64,000 bases of DNA from Tethya wilhelma (taxonomy: Eukaryota; Porifera; Demospongiae; Tethyida; Tethyidae): the NCBI GenBank assembly GCA_964030475.1, contig CAXIPT010000004.1, positions 4,084,211 to 4,148,210 on the forward strand. Direction: 5' to 3'. Shown here piece by piece: positions 9,622 to 21,924 of this stretch (within the stretch, counting starts at the first letter, position 1; the number at the start of each line of letters is the position of its first letter). The notes beneath the pieces are model-generated. The model saw only the letters and a list, made by a program, of their open reading frames with translations, searched no databases and was not told the origin of the DNA. Made by a program: the position numbers and the translations under genes.

Positions 9622-12600
9622 ATGGCTAGTATTGCCTCACACTATGGTGTACCTCACTACCGATGTGAAGTATGCAAACTAAATGAGGAGAAAGAGCAAG
9701 TGGATGCACAAGAGACTGATTCAAAAGCAAGTGAACAAGCTGCACGAAATGCTGCCTTTATGCAGCACAAATCTAAAGGTATAATATAATAGTATCCATA
9801 TTAATAATGCAACTCAAACCAAAATATTAATGCATGTACAATTATCATGCTTGTATGTCTCTAAACAGTCTATGAATGCATGGATGAACGCATGCAAAAT
9901 TCAATCTTAATGTGTAATAAATATTTATTTACTCTGGCAGCTAATGCATATTGCTATGGTGTTTCAATTATGAATGGCAAGCAAGAAGGAGCTGGTACTA
10001 CATCTTGGGAAACATTCGTCTGCTTAGTTGGCACTAAAGGTCACTCAGGTCAACTTCACATTCACCACCTACTCTCATGGGAACAACGTGACTACTGGGA
10101 TACTATGGTAGTTGAAAGCAAAGAAGATCTTGGGGAGATCCTGGTTGTCATTGTTGGGATTGGTAAAAGCCTCCTTGAATTCCTGGACCATCCCTCGTGG
10201 TATGTCAATGAAGTAGGAGTGTATGATGCTCAGACAGGAAAACAAGATGCTTTTCCATGCTACTATTGGATTGGGAAGGAAGATAGTGTCAGCATAACTG
10301 CCAACACTGCAGGTAATAATTGCATGTGAATTGAATGTTTATGTGTATCAGTCAACTTAACACTTTTTGGTATACAGCTGCATGTCCTCAAAGTGTTCGT
10401 GTTAGTCACAAGATACTTCTAACTCAGCGAGAATCTCAGCTGGAACAGCGGAAAGTGAAATATTCTTGGGAAATATTTTCAAATGGCCTGCCTTCATGCT
10501 TTAAGGATAAACTAAATGTAGTATTTGGCCTTATCAATGATCTCCCTGAAGAAGAGAAGTTCCAGAGGGTGAAGGAGATTGATTTTACTGGCACTGCTTT
10601 GAAGGATGGTGCAACAATTGCTGCAAAATGTCTTTTTACAGAAATTACAGATTTGCATGATTATGAAGAGCTGGCAACTGTTCTCGGTCCTCCTTCAGTA
10701 TCTCTTTACAATGCTGCTAGGTGGACTACTGATGTAGAGTTTGGAAGACAAATCCTAAACGGAGTCAATCCAGTTGTCATTAAAAGGTGCACAACTCTTC
10801 CTGCCAACTTCCCAGTCACAAATGAAATGGTGAATGCTCTTTTGAACCGGGGAAAAACACTTAAAGAAGAGATGAAGGTAAGCCTAGTATGAGCATCTAT
10901 ATAATAGACTTGAATTTAGATATTCCATGATAAAAATTATGCATATAATATTGATTTCATCAGGATGGATACATCTACATCTGTGATTTGAAAATCATGG
11001 ATGGATTGCCAACAAGGGCTGGACAGTATTGTACTGCTCCTCTTTGCCTCCTGTATGTCAATGGCAGTGGTAATCTAGTCCCAATAGCAATCCAATTGAG
11101 GCAGATGAAAGGAGAAGACAACCCAATATTCTTACCAAGCGACAATCTCATCGATTGGCTACTTGCAAAGATTTATTATCAAAGTGCTCATGCCCAGGTA
11201 ATAGTTACAATGAGTGAAAGGATATTTTATGCATGTATATATATACATCATACGTACGGTAGTACGTATAGTAGGAATGGGCCGAATGTCCCATAGACAC
11301 AATACAAAATGTTGGTCACTATAAAAATCTAGTCAAACAAAATGAAACCTTCAAATTTGCTCAGAGGCTCTTACTGACAGATTACCAACTGCATGCAAGG
11401 CCTAAAACTCACAAAAACTTTCCACAGCTCTCGTGGAGAGCGCTAGTGGGAAGCCACCATAGTGCCATTTTTGTTCATCTAACTTACTTACGTACGTACG
11501 TACGTTAGAGAACAAAAATGGCACTATGGTGGCTTCCCAATAGCACTCACTACGAGTGCTGAGGAAAGTTTTTGTGAGCTTTAGGCCTTGCATGCTGTTG
11601 GTAATCTGTCATTGAGAGCCTCTGAGCAACTTTGAAGGTTTAATTTTGTTTGACTAGATTTTTATAGTGGCCAACATTTTGTATGGTGTCTATGGGACAG
11701 CCGGCCCATTCCTACTATACGTACTACCGTACGTATGATATAGAAGACCAATGATGCTGCATCAAATCAGCGACCTCAGTGTTAGCTGTGTCAACATCAC
11801 CTGACTTCACAAAAACAACATAATGTTGTGTGCAGTTCCGAAGCTCATCCGAAAGCTTTAGTTGAAGTGACTCAGATGCAATGGATTCAGAAAAACGAAA
11901 CCTAGATCTAAGTAAAAAAGGAGGACTGCCCAGTGTCATTTTAATGACTCAAAGTTACAATCTTTATACTGTGCTTGTGATTGCATAGAGCTGGAGAATG
12001 ACGGAGATGACTATTATATGACAGCTACTTGCAGCCTCAGCAAAGACAGTAGGAACTCATTAGTTTTGAAAATTTAGCCCAACAAAAAATTTATCTGTAG
12101 CTAGCTATACCTACTTGTCTCAAATTTCCCATCAAGCTTGCTAGCAATCTCCATTTGATATAATTTTGTAAGTTGGACTTGCTAAAAGGGCTAGCTGGCT
12201 TTGCCTAAATATCTTTTTCTACTAGCTTTGCCTGGGTATATATGAGGCTACATCATTCTATCATATTATAATATATAATTAGAATTCTTAGACTATAGTA
12301 TACTTAAAACTTCCCTTGTAGACAGCTTTCTAACTGTATATGCCTTGCATGCATAGAGCTCTCATAACAATGCGAATTTTGTTTTCTTCTCATCTTTCCT
12401 AACTGATAAACTTAAACTTGATTTCAGATAGATAAAAGGCATTGCTGCTTATAGTGTACCCATATTTCCTGTACAAACGGCAATGTTTCAGAAAATGTGC
12501 ATACTTCCGGGGTAGACTGATATTCATAGCAGAAAATTAAGAAAATTACATTTTAGACTCAGAATGAAATGATCATAAAATTTATAATTATGGGAAATAC

Positions 12601-15600
12601 GTGCTTCCACTAAATGTGTGTATATTAACCGCAATTAATACCAAATAAAACTTTGAACACATTTAGCAAATCCAAAATCCAAATCATAAAAAAACATGAT
12701 ACCTACCTAAAATACACTAAGTAGATTTTCTTTGTTGAGTTTTTGGCAAAAAGTGAGTTTACTATAATTGATAGGGATTTAATTTAACTGTTTGATGGTC
12801 AAAGTTCAAAACATCAAATTTAAATCTACCAAAATTTTGGCCACTGTATATGCATGTACTATGCGCACGCACAAATCGTCAAACTTTATTTTGTTTTACG
12901 GAGCAAATCATCAAATTTTTTGACCGTCAAAATTTCCGGCTATACCTTATATTAAATAGATAAGGTTAAGTTTCACTATACAGTCAAAGTAGGCTCGAGG
13001 ACATGTAACAAGCAGCTACTTTTACCAGCTCTAGCTCACACTCAGAACTGGACCAGCTGAAAGTTACTTGATATTTGAGTAGACCTTGAGTCAAGCGCTC
13101 AGGATAGAATCTGATGCTAAATTTTACCTAGTAAGACAAGAAAATTGCGTACTTAAGCTGTTTTGATGGTTACTTCATGATGATAGTGGCTACTTTGAAA
13201 ATGGTTCAAATTAGTACTGGACATAAATTATGAGACCTATATTATACTGTTGATTTTCAAACTACATACATCTAAAAGTATAAGCATCTAAATGCAACAT
13301 GAAAAATCTACAGCACAAGTGTGAGTGAAATATAGCTTGTACGTCGAAACTGAAAAATCCCTGTAAACATTAAGCACTAACTTTGTCCAGTAAGGTATAC
13401 CACAGGGCTCTAACTGGTATATATAGATATGTAGCCCTACATTATATCTTCTACAACACACTAAACGTTTTACTGTAAGTGCTTTAGTTGCAAAGCCATC
13501 TTTGTTAGAGATGTTTCAGGGCTTCACAAAATTAATGATATTCACAAATGGTTCACTCAATTGCAGTAAATCAGCAGCCTGCAAAATCCTGTTCCTGCAT
13601 GCTACAGCTACACACTTATCTTGAACCCCTGCAGATTGCAAAAACTGTTGCAAGTTGAAGAAATCAAGCCTGCATGGAAAACCATGGAAAATCAAGCCTG
13701 AGAAATCAAGCTTGCATGGAAAACCATGGAAAACCAGAAAATGTCAAATTAAATGGCTTGAGTGGTTTTGGGCCCACATGAGTTAACAATATTCATTAAC
13801 CACAAAATTAATGTCATAATCACATAATTTATTGTGATATGATTCCTCTATGAATATGTAACCTATCAAACATGCTTCTGTCGTTCAAGGAGTTAGGGGT
13901 CGTATTATAAACTGAACAAGGTTTTATATTCCAATAATTTTAGTATTAAATTAAAGAGTATCTTTTGTATAGCAAATAATTGCAAGCTGAAAAAATTTTC
14001 CTACAGAACATTATGGCTGCAAATTATAAAAAAAAACTAGCAAATTTTTGCATTAGCAAAATAATAGTTAATTTAATCCACGACAAATTTATCATTGTAG
14101 CAGCAAATTGTGGTGATAATACAATGGGTGTGGCAGTATCTGTAGTAACTGTACTAGAAATGTTCACTGAACTTGAGTTTAATAATTTATCTTTGAAAAT
14201 GCACGCTGCACAAAAGTTAGGCAAATGCTTTTTCCCTAGATACAACTCAAAGCTACTTACTTATATTATACTACAACAGACAAACCAGTAAAGCAAATAC
14301 AAAACCAGATTAAAACCAGTTTGGTAGGAAATAAAAGTGTCACACTGTATAATTTTATAACGATTAATGATAGAGAAGAAATGTGAAGGTGCACAAAAGA
14401 AAACATTCACATAACTAATTAAACAACAAAAATATATATATCATGATTGCACAACTAAAACCACTAACAAAACAATAATTAGTGCCTTAACATGTATACC
14501 AGCCTTAACCAGCCAGACCACGTGGTTTGCCTGCATCCAGTGTGGCATGCACATCTGCTTATTGTAGAGACTGACCAGTCTCGGGTTATCTCCATGCAAA
14601 AATTTTTGAGCACAGACAGTAGTAAATAAACAGTTTATTGGTGTAACATTAATTATTATAGTTGTTTATTCAATAACAGTTTCATCAACTCTCGACTCAC
14701 TATTTCTCCTGCCATGCTGTAATGGAAGCCTATGCAGTAGCTACAATGCGTAACCTTCCTGATCCACATCCAGTGTACAAGCTTCTTCGTCCACATTTCC
14801 GTTATACCATGGCTATTAACACAGCTGCTCGATCCTCACTGATTAATGATGGAGGTATTATTGATCAGCTATTTGCTATTGGTGGGGAAGGCAAACGACA
14901 GTTATTCAGTCGTGTTTCTGAGGAATACAGAGTTTACTGGACAAACATAGTCCAGTTTGCAAAAGATCGTGGAGTGGATGATCCCAAAAAACTTCCAGGC
15001 TATTACTACCTGGATGATGGTAGTAGAATATGGGAGAAAATCGAAAAGTTTGTAAGTGGAGTTATCAATGAGTTCTACAAGGAAGATAAGGATGTGAAAG
15101 ATGATACTGAGCTTAAGAAGTGGGCAGAAGATATTCACACACATGCATTCCCAACCCATAAAAACGCTGAACAAGGCCGCAGTTTCCCCAAGCACATTCA
15201 AACCAAGAAAGAGCTCAGCAAATACTGCACCCTTATTATGTTCACTGGGTCTGCTGAACATGCTTCCATCAACTTTGGTCAGTACGATATTTATGGATTT
15301 GTCCCAAATGCTCCTTCAACTTTACGTTTGCCACCACCCTCAAAGAAAGGTGAAGCAGATTACAATGTACTTCTGCAGACACTACCTGACAAGATAGATT
15401 CTGCTAAACAGATTGCAGTTGTACATATGCTATCTCAATACAGTCCAGATGAGGTAATGAAATCTCTATAATTTAAGTTTTATAGTGATTTAGTTTTATT
15501 TGTTTTAATTTGTAATCTTTTTCTGTTTGAATAAAACATAGATCTATCTTGGTGACTACCCATCTGGTTTGTTCTCTGAGCCAACTGTGCAATGCCTTCT

Positions 15601-15721
15601 TGCATCTTTCAAAAAAGATTTAGAGGACATCCAAATTGATATTCGTGAAAGGAACAAGCACCTGGATGTCCCTTACACATTTATGCTACCTGATAAAATT
15701 CCTAACAGTATTACAATCTGA
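9622..15721 (+). CDS. Lipoxygenase (PLAT + lipoxygenase catalytic domain), six exons
   Basis: Exons 9622-9778, 9941-10312, 10378-10877, 10964-11197, 14680-15453 and 15542-15721 join in frame through GT-AG introns to give 738 residues. An in-frame TAG at 9610-9612 supports this start. Residues 1-52 are an extra N-terminal segment with a CEVC pair. About 55-178 is a PLAT (lipid/membrane-binding) domain ending FPCYYWI. The catalytic domain follows, with WTTDVEFGRQILNGVNP near its start. All five non-haem iron ligands of the family are present: His428 and His433 (within HQLSTHYFSCH), His615 and Asn619 (AEHASINFGQYD), and the C-terminal Ile738. The enzyme should dioxygenate polyunsaturated fatty acids. 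Ala471 in INTAAR occupies the Ala/Gly stereo-determining site, where Ala goes with S products. Leu485-Phe486 fall at regiospecificity positions, so I do not assign a carbon number. Introns are 162, 65, 86, 3482 and 88 bp. The long one carries a foldback element and splits the protein just before the first iron-binding helix. No lesion is seen. Confidence 0.95.
11247..11739. repeat. Long foldback (Rep-E) inside lipoxygenase intron 4
   Basis: Two arms of about 215 bp are inverted copies around a CGTACGTACGTACG centre near 11490. Each end is itself a small palindrome (ATACGTACGGTAGTACGTAT) followed by AGTAGGAATGGGCC. A related half-element lies at 42613-42800. It has no transposase. As part of an intron it would form a very long hairpin in the pre-mRNA. 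Confidence 0.85.
11740..14679. other. Remainder of lipoxygenase intron 4
   Basis: Non-coding, AT-rich. A short tandem block at 13650-13740 repeats AATCAAGCYTGCATGGAAAA and CCATGGAAAA units about twice. The overlapping open frames at 13980-14291 have no recognisable content. A stretch at about 14517-14580 (ACCACGTGGT, AGAGACTGACCAGTCTC) resembles, in inverted order, part of the dispersed repeat at 2697-2970. Confidence 0.5.
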
Positions 15722-15963
15722 GAAGAGAATGATTATTGTAAAAAAAACCTATTAATTAGGAACCTTAAAACTTGTTTATATATTATCTATGACCTTGCAT
15801 AGAATTAGATATGTACGTAGAATAGCTTGGCCTTGTATCTTATATATATTTGTTATAACAGTTGCTGCATAATTATTATAATAGTCTTAGCATAATAATA
15901 ATTTTAATGTTTTAATTAATGCATTTTATCTTCTTTATTACACCATTTTAGTGTGTATACAGG

Positions 15964-15969
15964 AATAAA
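15964..15969 (+). terminator. Polyadenylation signal AATAAA of the lipoxygenase gene
   Basis: AATAAA occurs 243 bp after the stop codon in AT-rich sequence and is the best placed canonical signal for this gene. Confidence 0.45.
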
Positions 15970-16104
15970 TAGAAAAATAAGACTTAGGATATAACATGCA
16001 TGACTGTGACAATTAATAATTGATGCTCCAATAAGCATAGGTTGCATTATGAGGTGCAGGTTTCTATGTTATTTACACACTGAGGGCCATAGGCCCGAGG
16101 TTGT

Positions 16105-17495
16105 GTAAATCACATACATTACATAGATTGACAGGTTTTAATAAAAAAACTGATTAAGATACAGATCAAGTTGTTTTTGTTTGGAACAGTACGTACTGTG
16201 TTAAACAAAATTACAATGTCTATATAAGTGTATATTGTCAGATTTACGATTGTGGGCCAACGTCATCCAAACCACCACAAATTAGATATCATCTGAAAGC
16301 TCTCATTGCACTGAATGCAATAGCTAAGGCTACAGTATCACTTGACCCTAAACTCGCATACAATGGATTTTTTTGTGGACTTTTTGTAGTCTTTTTTTTT
16401 TTTTGGATAACTAGATATTTCACCTAATGTAATTTGGGGCCTTTTTTGATCAACTAGATATTCTTGTTTATTGTAGGATAGAGATTTGTCATACAAATTC
16501 GAAACATCTGCTCTTGTAATCAGCATGAAAAGAGCTTTCAAATGATACATAGAATGTCAGGTTTTAATAAGAAATTTCAGGTACAGAATTGCTTTTTCTT
16601 GGAACTATACTGTGTTGATATTATAAACCAAATGATGTACATTGTGTATTGTAAAATCTTTTATCATGGTCTATGTTAGGTCAACGTCATACAAACCACA
16701 ACAAAATGGGTATCATCTGAAAAATCTCATTGCACTGAATGCAATAGTGAAAGCTACACTATCACTTGTCCGTCGCAGACTCCAATATAATGGGGGTTGT
16801 TGTGGTCTTTTTGTGGTCTTTTTTTTGATCGACTAGATATTCTTGCATATTGTAGGATAGAAATTTTTCATACAAATTCTAAACTTCCGCCATTGTAATC
16901 AGCATGAAGAGAGCTTTCAAATGATACATAGATTGTCAGGTTTAATAAAAAATTTGAGATACAGAATTGCTTTTACTTAGAATGTGCATGCGTTGATATT
17001 AAAGCAAATTACATTATGCATTGTCAAATCTTCAATCATGGTCTAAGTTAGGTCAACATCATACAAACCACAACAAAATGGGTATTGTCTGAAAGCTCAC
17101 ATTGCACCGAATGCAATAATGAAAGCTACAGTGTCACTTGTCCATTGCAGACTCCAATATAAAGAGTTATTTTGTGGCCTTTGTGGTCTTTTTCTTGGAT
17201 CAGCTAGATATTCTTGCAAATTGTACGATAGAGATTTATGATACAAATTCAAAACTTCCGCTATTGTAATCAGCATGAAAAGAGCTTTCAAATGATACAT
17301 AGAATGTCAGGTTTTAATAAGAAATTTGAGATACAAAACTGCATTTACTTGCAACTATTCTGTGTTGATGTTAAACCAAATTACATAGTGTATTGTCAAG
17401 TTATCAATAATGGTCCATGTCAGGTCAACGTTATACAAACCACAAATGAATTAGTATTGTCTGAAAGCTCTCCTTACACTTAATGCAATAGTGAG
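16105..17495 (+). repeat. ~372-bp tandem repeat array, about 3.7 units
   Basis: The landmark CAACRTCATMCAAACCAC recurs at about 16258, 16682, 17053 and 17425, giving spacings of 424, 371 and 372 bp. The first unit is longer because of an extra block around 16400-16450. Shared blocks include TTGTAATCAGCATGAAAAGAG and GATACATAGAATGTCAGG. The array begins a few hundred bases after the lipoxygenase polyadenylation signal. The open frames in it change between units, so it is not coding. Confidence 0.9.
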
Positions 17496-18140
17496 ATGGT
17501 TCCCCATGAGGCTACATTTTCAGCATTAATAGCAGGTGCTATATATGTCAGTAAAGTAGATAGCGTTCATGGTTAACAAGGAACTTCAGTCTGCAACTTT
17601 TCTGCCTATTTTGCTCATTTGAGAAAATATGATGCCAAATTTTCTATATAGAAAATTGCTTAATAATTTTCACTGCCTATTTGCTTAAAATTTTGCTGAT
17701 TTATCATTTTGCAATGAACAGTACAGCAAGCAGGCTATCGCCTTTTTTGGTGTTAGTCCAAGTATGGCAACCAGTGAGCACTCCAATAGCTAGAGTACTT
17801 AGCGCTTTATAAACCAAACAACATCAGAACACATTACTCATCAGTGTGAAGCGCATTGATGATGATGGTGCATAATAAATTATATGATTAATTATAATTA
17901 TTAGTGTATATATGAATGAATTTAAAGGGAGGCTTGCGAGTAAAAAATTGCATGTTATTTTTTGTACACCAAAAAGCTTTACTAACGGGGATGCAGAATT
18001 CTTCATTTGACTGCAAAAAAGCATGCTGTTATTCTGCTCAAAACAACATTTCGTTGCACATCCTGAGTGGGCAGGGCATTTGCATGACGTCAGGGTGAGA
18101 GACACATGTACACTCAGTATGTACTAGCCATAGTTAAGCC

Positions 18141-19083
18141 GGGTACTTATAAAACCAGGAACGGGAAATAAGGAAATGGGAAACGAGGAAATGGAGAAAT
18201 GAAGAAATGAGTAAATGAGCGATTTGGTAGCTGTATATATAGAAGTTTGATAAACACGCTCAGAATATTAGCTAAGCTACAGAGTACACATCTAGCCTAC
18301 GTGTCTTGTGAGCAAAACAAAGATCACAGACTGTGTGGTGCTTGAAAGATTGTTGCCCATGCAATAATTTCTATATAATGTGCACCTTTCTATCTCCAAA
18401 ATCATGCTGCTGAAGCAAAGAAGATATGGATGATGCAAACCATCCGTGAGTTGAGTCTGGACGTATTGTAAAGACATCTACGCTGAAATCTAACTGTCAG
18501 CTTGACAGATGAGCTATATGATCTCAACTAGTGTCACGGGCCGGACACTCAGTACCTTCAATTCAGTATAAACATTGACTAAGTACACATAATTTGAACT
18601 TTGAACAAAGACGGTCATCTCTGAAGGTTATATCTCGACCAGGAGTGTTACCGTACTGCCAGTACAATGTCATTACTGAGTAAAGCCACATCTCAACATT
18701 TCAGTGATGATTGCACAGGACTACCATCAATTCATGACCGCATACATTTCACTGACGGTGGTCCATTTAATTCTACTCAGCTTAGAAGCCTGCCGTTTGG
18801 TAGCCTCTACCAGGCTATGCTTTTGCAGAGTTGAGTGTTTACTCCTCTTTGTGCTTTAAATCATGTTTTTGTTTAGTATTAATTTCATGACATGTTCAAT
18901 CACAATCATAAAGCTATATATTATCAGATAATAGTCATACTGTGTAATCTGATTATCACTCATTCCAGCAAAAGAAAAATGGTGCTCAATATAGCACAGC
19001 CTGCCAGGAACCTAATACAACTCCATTTCCTCATTTCCTATTTCCCATTTCCTCATTTCCCGTTCCTGGTTTTATAAGTACCC
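18141..19083. mobile_element. Mutator-like MITE with 9-bp target duplication
   Basis: Arms of about 70 bp start GGGTACTTATAAAACCAGG and contain GGAAATGRGGAAAT-type purine repeats; the right end is the inverse. The element is flanked by perfect AGTTAAGCC at 18132-18140 and 19084-19092. Long terminal inverted repeats with a 9-bp duplication are typical of Mutator-like elements. It is 943 bp with no transposase. It lies in or next to the TAAGCCTCGGCGC end of the neighbouring element. Confidence 0.8.
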
Positions 19084-19086
19084 AGT

Positions 19087-19783
19087 TAAGCCTCGGCGCG
19101 TGCGTAGCACGTGCAGAGGATTACGGTAGTCGTTTTGTGTGTCTGTCTGTTTGTTCCATCGAAATCTCAAGAAAGGCAGCTCTAGCGACAAAATTGATGG
19201 TACTTACGTTCATAAATCTGAATGATCTTGTAGAAATATATTTTTTGTTGTCTAAAATACTTTAGTTTCCGAATTGAAATTTCAGGCTTTTGTGCCTTTC
19301 TGAGCGCTTAGCTTCGAGACCACGCCTACTAATTTGGTGTGCGTTATCCAGAATTTGTGTAGTACACTGAGGAACATGGCTCTCTGAATGCATGGCTGCT
19401 ATTGCTGAACTGTTGGCCATTGTTGTTTGGCAAGACAGACAGGAGTTGGCCTGCTATATATATGTAAGCATATATATAGGGCATGCAAAGATTTTTACAT
19501 TGTGGCCAGCTTGATATAGCTAGCTAAATAAATCAGTGCATCACTGAGTTAGACTCACTGTAGGTCCAGCAGCTAGACTTTGCTATCTGACAGCAGCTGA
19601 GTATTCCAACGCATGTATAATTGTTGTAGCAAAGCTAATCTGGTTCATAGTCTGTGACATGTGCTGCTTTACCATGCACACTCAAAGTTAGCAGGCTATG
19701 AGTCTAGATGGATTAGTTGCTGAAGTTCTCAGTGATACACTCTTTTGTACAGTGTGCTAGCTAGTTGAGTGCGCCGAGGCTTA
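19087..19783. mobile_element. Element with TAAGCCTCGGCGC inverted termini
   Basis: TAAGCCTCGGCGC at 19087 is matched by its complement ending at 19783. The first bases overlap the target duplication of the Mutator-like MITE, which suggests the MITE landed at this element's end. The interior is non-coding and the family unknown. Confidence 0.5.
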
Positions 19784-20011
19784 TGCACCATCGGTGCCTT
19801 CATTAGTTGAGTAGGAATAATGACGTACATGTGTGGTTCTATATAGAGTTTCTGAAGTTAGTCAGGAAGCTCTTCAGCTTTCATCTTCTTTTGAGGAGTG
19901 CTCTTCCAGTGACGCAGATGATTAAAGCTAGGATTGACAGTGATAGTCTATACTCTTAGTACCAATGATGGGGGTATTGATCCAAGAAGAGAAAGCCCAA
20001 CAACAGTAGTT

Positions 20012-20236
20012 CTAGGCTTTTATATTTGGATAAGTGCCTTTGCCTTTATTGTATCCAAGGTGCCAATGTAATGCCAAGACCAGAAGAGTGTAAAGAGACC
20101 TAGAACTTGCTGAGCCTTTCTCTTCTTGGATTACTGGCAACTCCAAATTATTGATAGAATCACAATCAACTGTTTTTACTGTCTTTACTCTTCTCTCAGT
20201 GGCTTGAGCATGACTTTTAAGAGAATAGAATATCAC
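20012..20236 (-). pseudogene. Possible coding relic
   Basis: The minus strand gives 74 residues including SHAQATERRVKTVKTVDCDS and ending in a stop. The composition looks coding and the HAQATERRVK part faintly resembles a motif seen near the end of some transposon-derived animal proteins, but I cannot name a family. It lies between the arms of the composite element and may be its transposase remnant. Confidence 0.25.
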
Positions 20237-20639
20237 TGTCTATCCCAGCTTCAGAAATCATCTGTCTCACTGGAATAGGGTTCATAAAAGGAAGATAAAA
20301 ACTGCAGAGCCTCCTGATTACCTCTAGAATCACACTTGTAATGGCTAGCACATACTGAGTATACACGTAGCTCTCACTCTGACGTCATGCAAATGCCCCG
20401 CTCACTAAAGATGTGCAATGTTTAAGCAGAATAACAGCATGCTTTTTTGTACTCAAACCTTTAGATTTAAGACATAAAATCTCCACCCTAAGTAGAGCTT
20501 TTTGGTGTCAAAAATTAACATACAATTTTTACTGGCAAGCCTCCCTTTAATTAGGATAATTTATATAAAACCAATGATACAATTTTGTGTGCAGCATTAT
20601 GCTGAGCATAGCAATGCACATGCAAACAATAGCATTATA

Positions 20640-20920
20640 GTTGGGGTCAGCTTCTCTTGGTCTTCTTGGCACTTAGTAGCACTTCATACAAGGTCAGTGC
20701 ATGCTCCCTAGCCTCAGTATGGAGCTTTTCCCAGTTGAAATCCACAAGATCTTCTATCATGTTCTTGCACAAAACACGAGCAATATCAATACAGCCAGAT
20801 CCTGCTGTTCAGTTTCCTTATCACATTTCTTTGGACTGGAAACTCGAATGGCTATCACTTTTCCAATTGGTTTTCTTAGAGAATGATTTTGAAAATCTTT
20901 TCAGCATCCAAACTGCACCT
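20640..20920 (-). pseudogene. Possible coding relic, two short frames
   Basis: The minus strand reads KRFSKSFSKKTNWKSDSHSS and then, in another frame, MIEDLVDFNWEKLHTEAREH, both ended by stops. Both look coding-like but are broken. They lie outside the right arm of the composite inverted repeat. No family assigned. Confidence 0.25.
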
Positions 20921-21214
20921 GTACATGCATGCATTTACCAAAAGTAAAATTTGTGTCTGGTCATAAACTTTAAAACTTACAAAGTACAAGAATGCTAATT
21001 AAGCTATATACCCTCAGAGCTGTCTTCTTGTCTAATTCTCTTGTGACTCACTGCGATGGATGGGGATGGAGTGACTCGATCACTACAGATGGAGTGTTCC
21101 TGCAGGGTGAGGAGGAGTCCAAAGCTAATTTGGCATCGAACAGTTGCTTATTTAGCAAGACTTGTAAAGCCCAAAACAGCTACTACAAATAATATTATAG
21201 TAGCCTTGTACCCA

Positions 21215-21924
21215 CTCAGAACAGTTAAGGCAATTAAGCTCAGTGATAGGTAAAATCTTTGAAAAGTGATATGGTGTATCTTCTAAATTAAATCATATGT
21301 TACCATGGAAACTTGATAAAATGATAATCTCATCTTTAATCTACATGGTAATACAATTAAAAGTGTCATGTGACCTATAGTTTATGAATAATTTGCCACT
21401 TAATTATGGTTACTAAATTATGAATAATTCATTTTACCGCTACCAAATACTGTTGCTATGGCAACCAAATTTTGGGCCAAAAAAACATTTAATAGTAACC
21501 TGAAGTATCCAAATCTGGGTGGAAATGATGTCCCCGATGTATGCGCATAAAGATATGGCACAAAAACACCATTTTCTATATAATGCACACCCAAAATTTG
21601 CAACATTTTTGCTAATTTCTTTATGCGCATAAATCGGAGGCAACGTTTCCACCCAAATTCAGATATCTCACAAAAAGACGCTTATGGTTTGGTCACCATA
21701 GCAACAGTATTTGGTAGCGGTAAACCCAATTATTAATAAAAATTTTTAATTATTCATAATTATCTGGTCACATGACCTTGACGACTGGGTCAATATGTAG
21801 AAGGAAGACATAGCTATTATCATGCATGTTTCCATGGTAACACTTGCTACGGTTTTGTATATATAGCATTAATTATCAATATGTGTTAAGGAACTCTGAG
21901 CTTGCCTTAACTGCATGATCTGAG
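21215..21924. mobile_element. 710-bp MITE, CAGTTAAGGCAAGCTCAG termini
   Basis: Both ends carry CTCAGAWCAGTTAAGGC-type inverted repeats. The interior has a long internal palindrome around CAAATACTGTTGCTATGG (21450 and 21700) and TTTCCATGGTAAC. The same element in opposite orientation occupies 48017-48729, where it interrupts the second hAT transposase copy. The open frames on its minus strand are by-products of the palindrome. Superfamily unknown. Confidence 0.8.

Larger units (their letters stand above)
17830..20600. mobile_element. Composite inverted-repeat element with nested insertions
   Basis: About 270 bp at 17830-18131 is matched in inverted orientation by 20335-20600, sharing GGGAGGCTTG, AGCATGCTGTTATTCTGCT and GGGCATTTGCATGACGTCA blocks. 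Between the arms sit two further elements (18141-19083 and 19087-19783), so the outer element must be older. I cannot identify the superfamily from its ends. Confidence 0.65.

Noticed and set aside
9941..10312. PLAT domain belonging to a polycystin-like or stand-alone PLAT protein
   Set aside because: The exon is spliced in phase to a clear lipoxygenase catalytic domain, and its FPCYYWI end is typical of lipoxygenase N-termini.
14902..15261. 119-residue minus-strand frame
   Set aside because: It lies antisense to lipoxygenase exon 5, which has all conserved motifs on the plus strand.
21418..21652. Two 70-residue minus-strand frames, similar to one at 48327-48533
   Set aside because: The similarity exists because both are in copies of the same MITE, and the frame lies in its internal palindrome.
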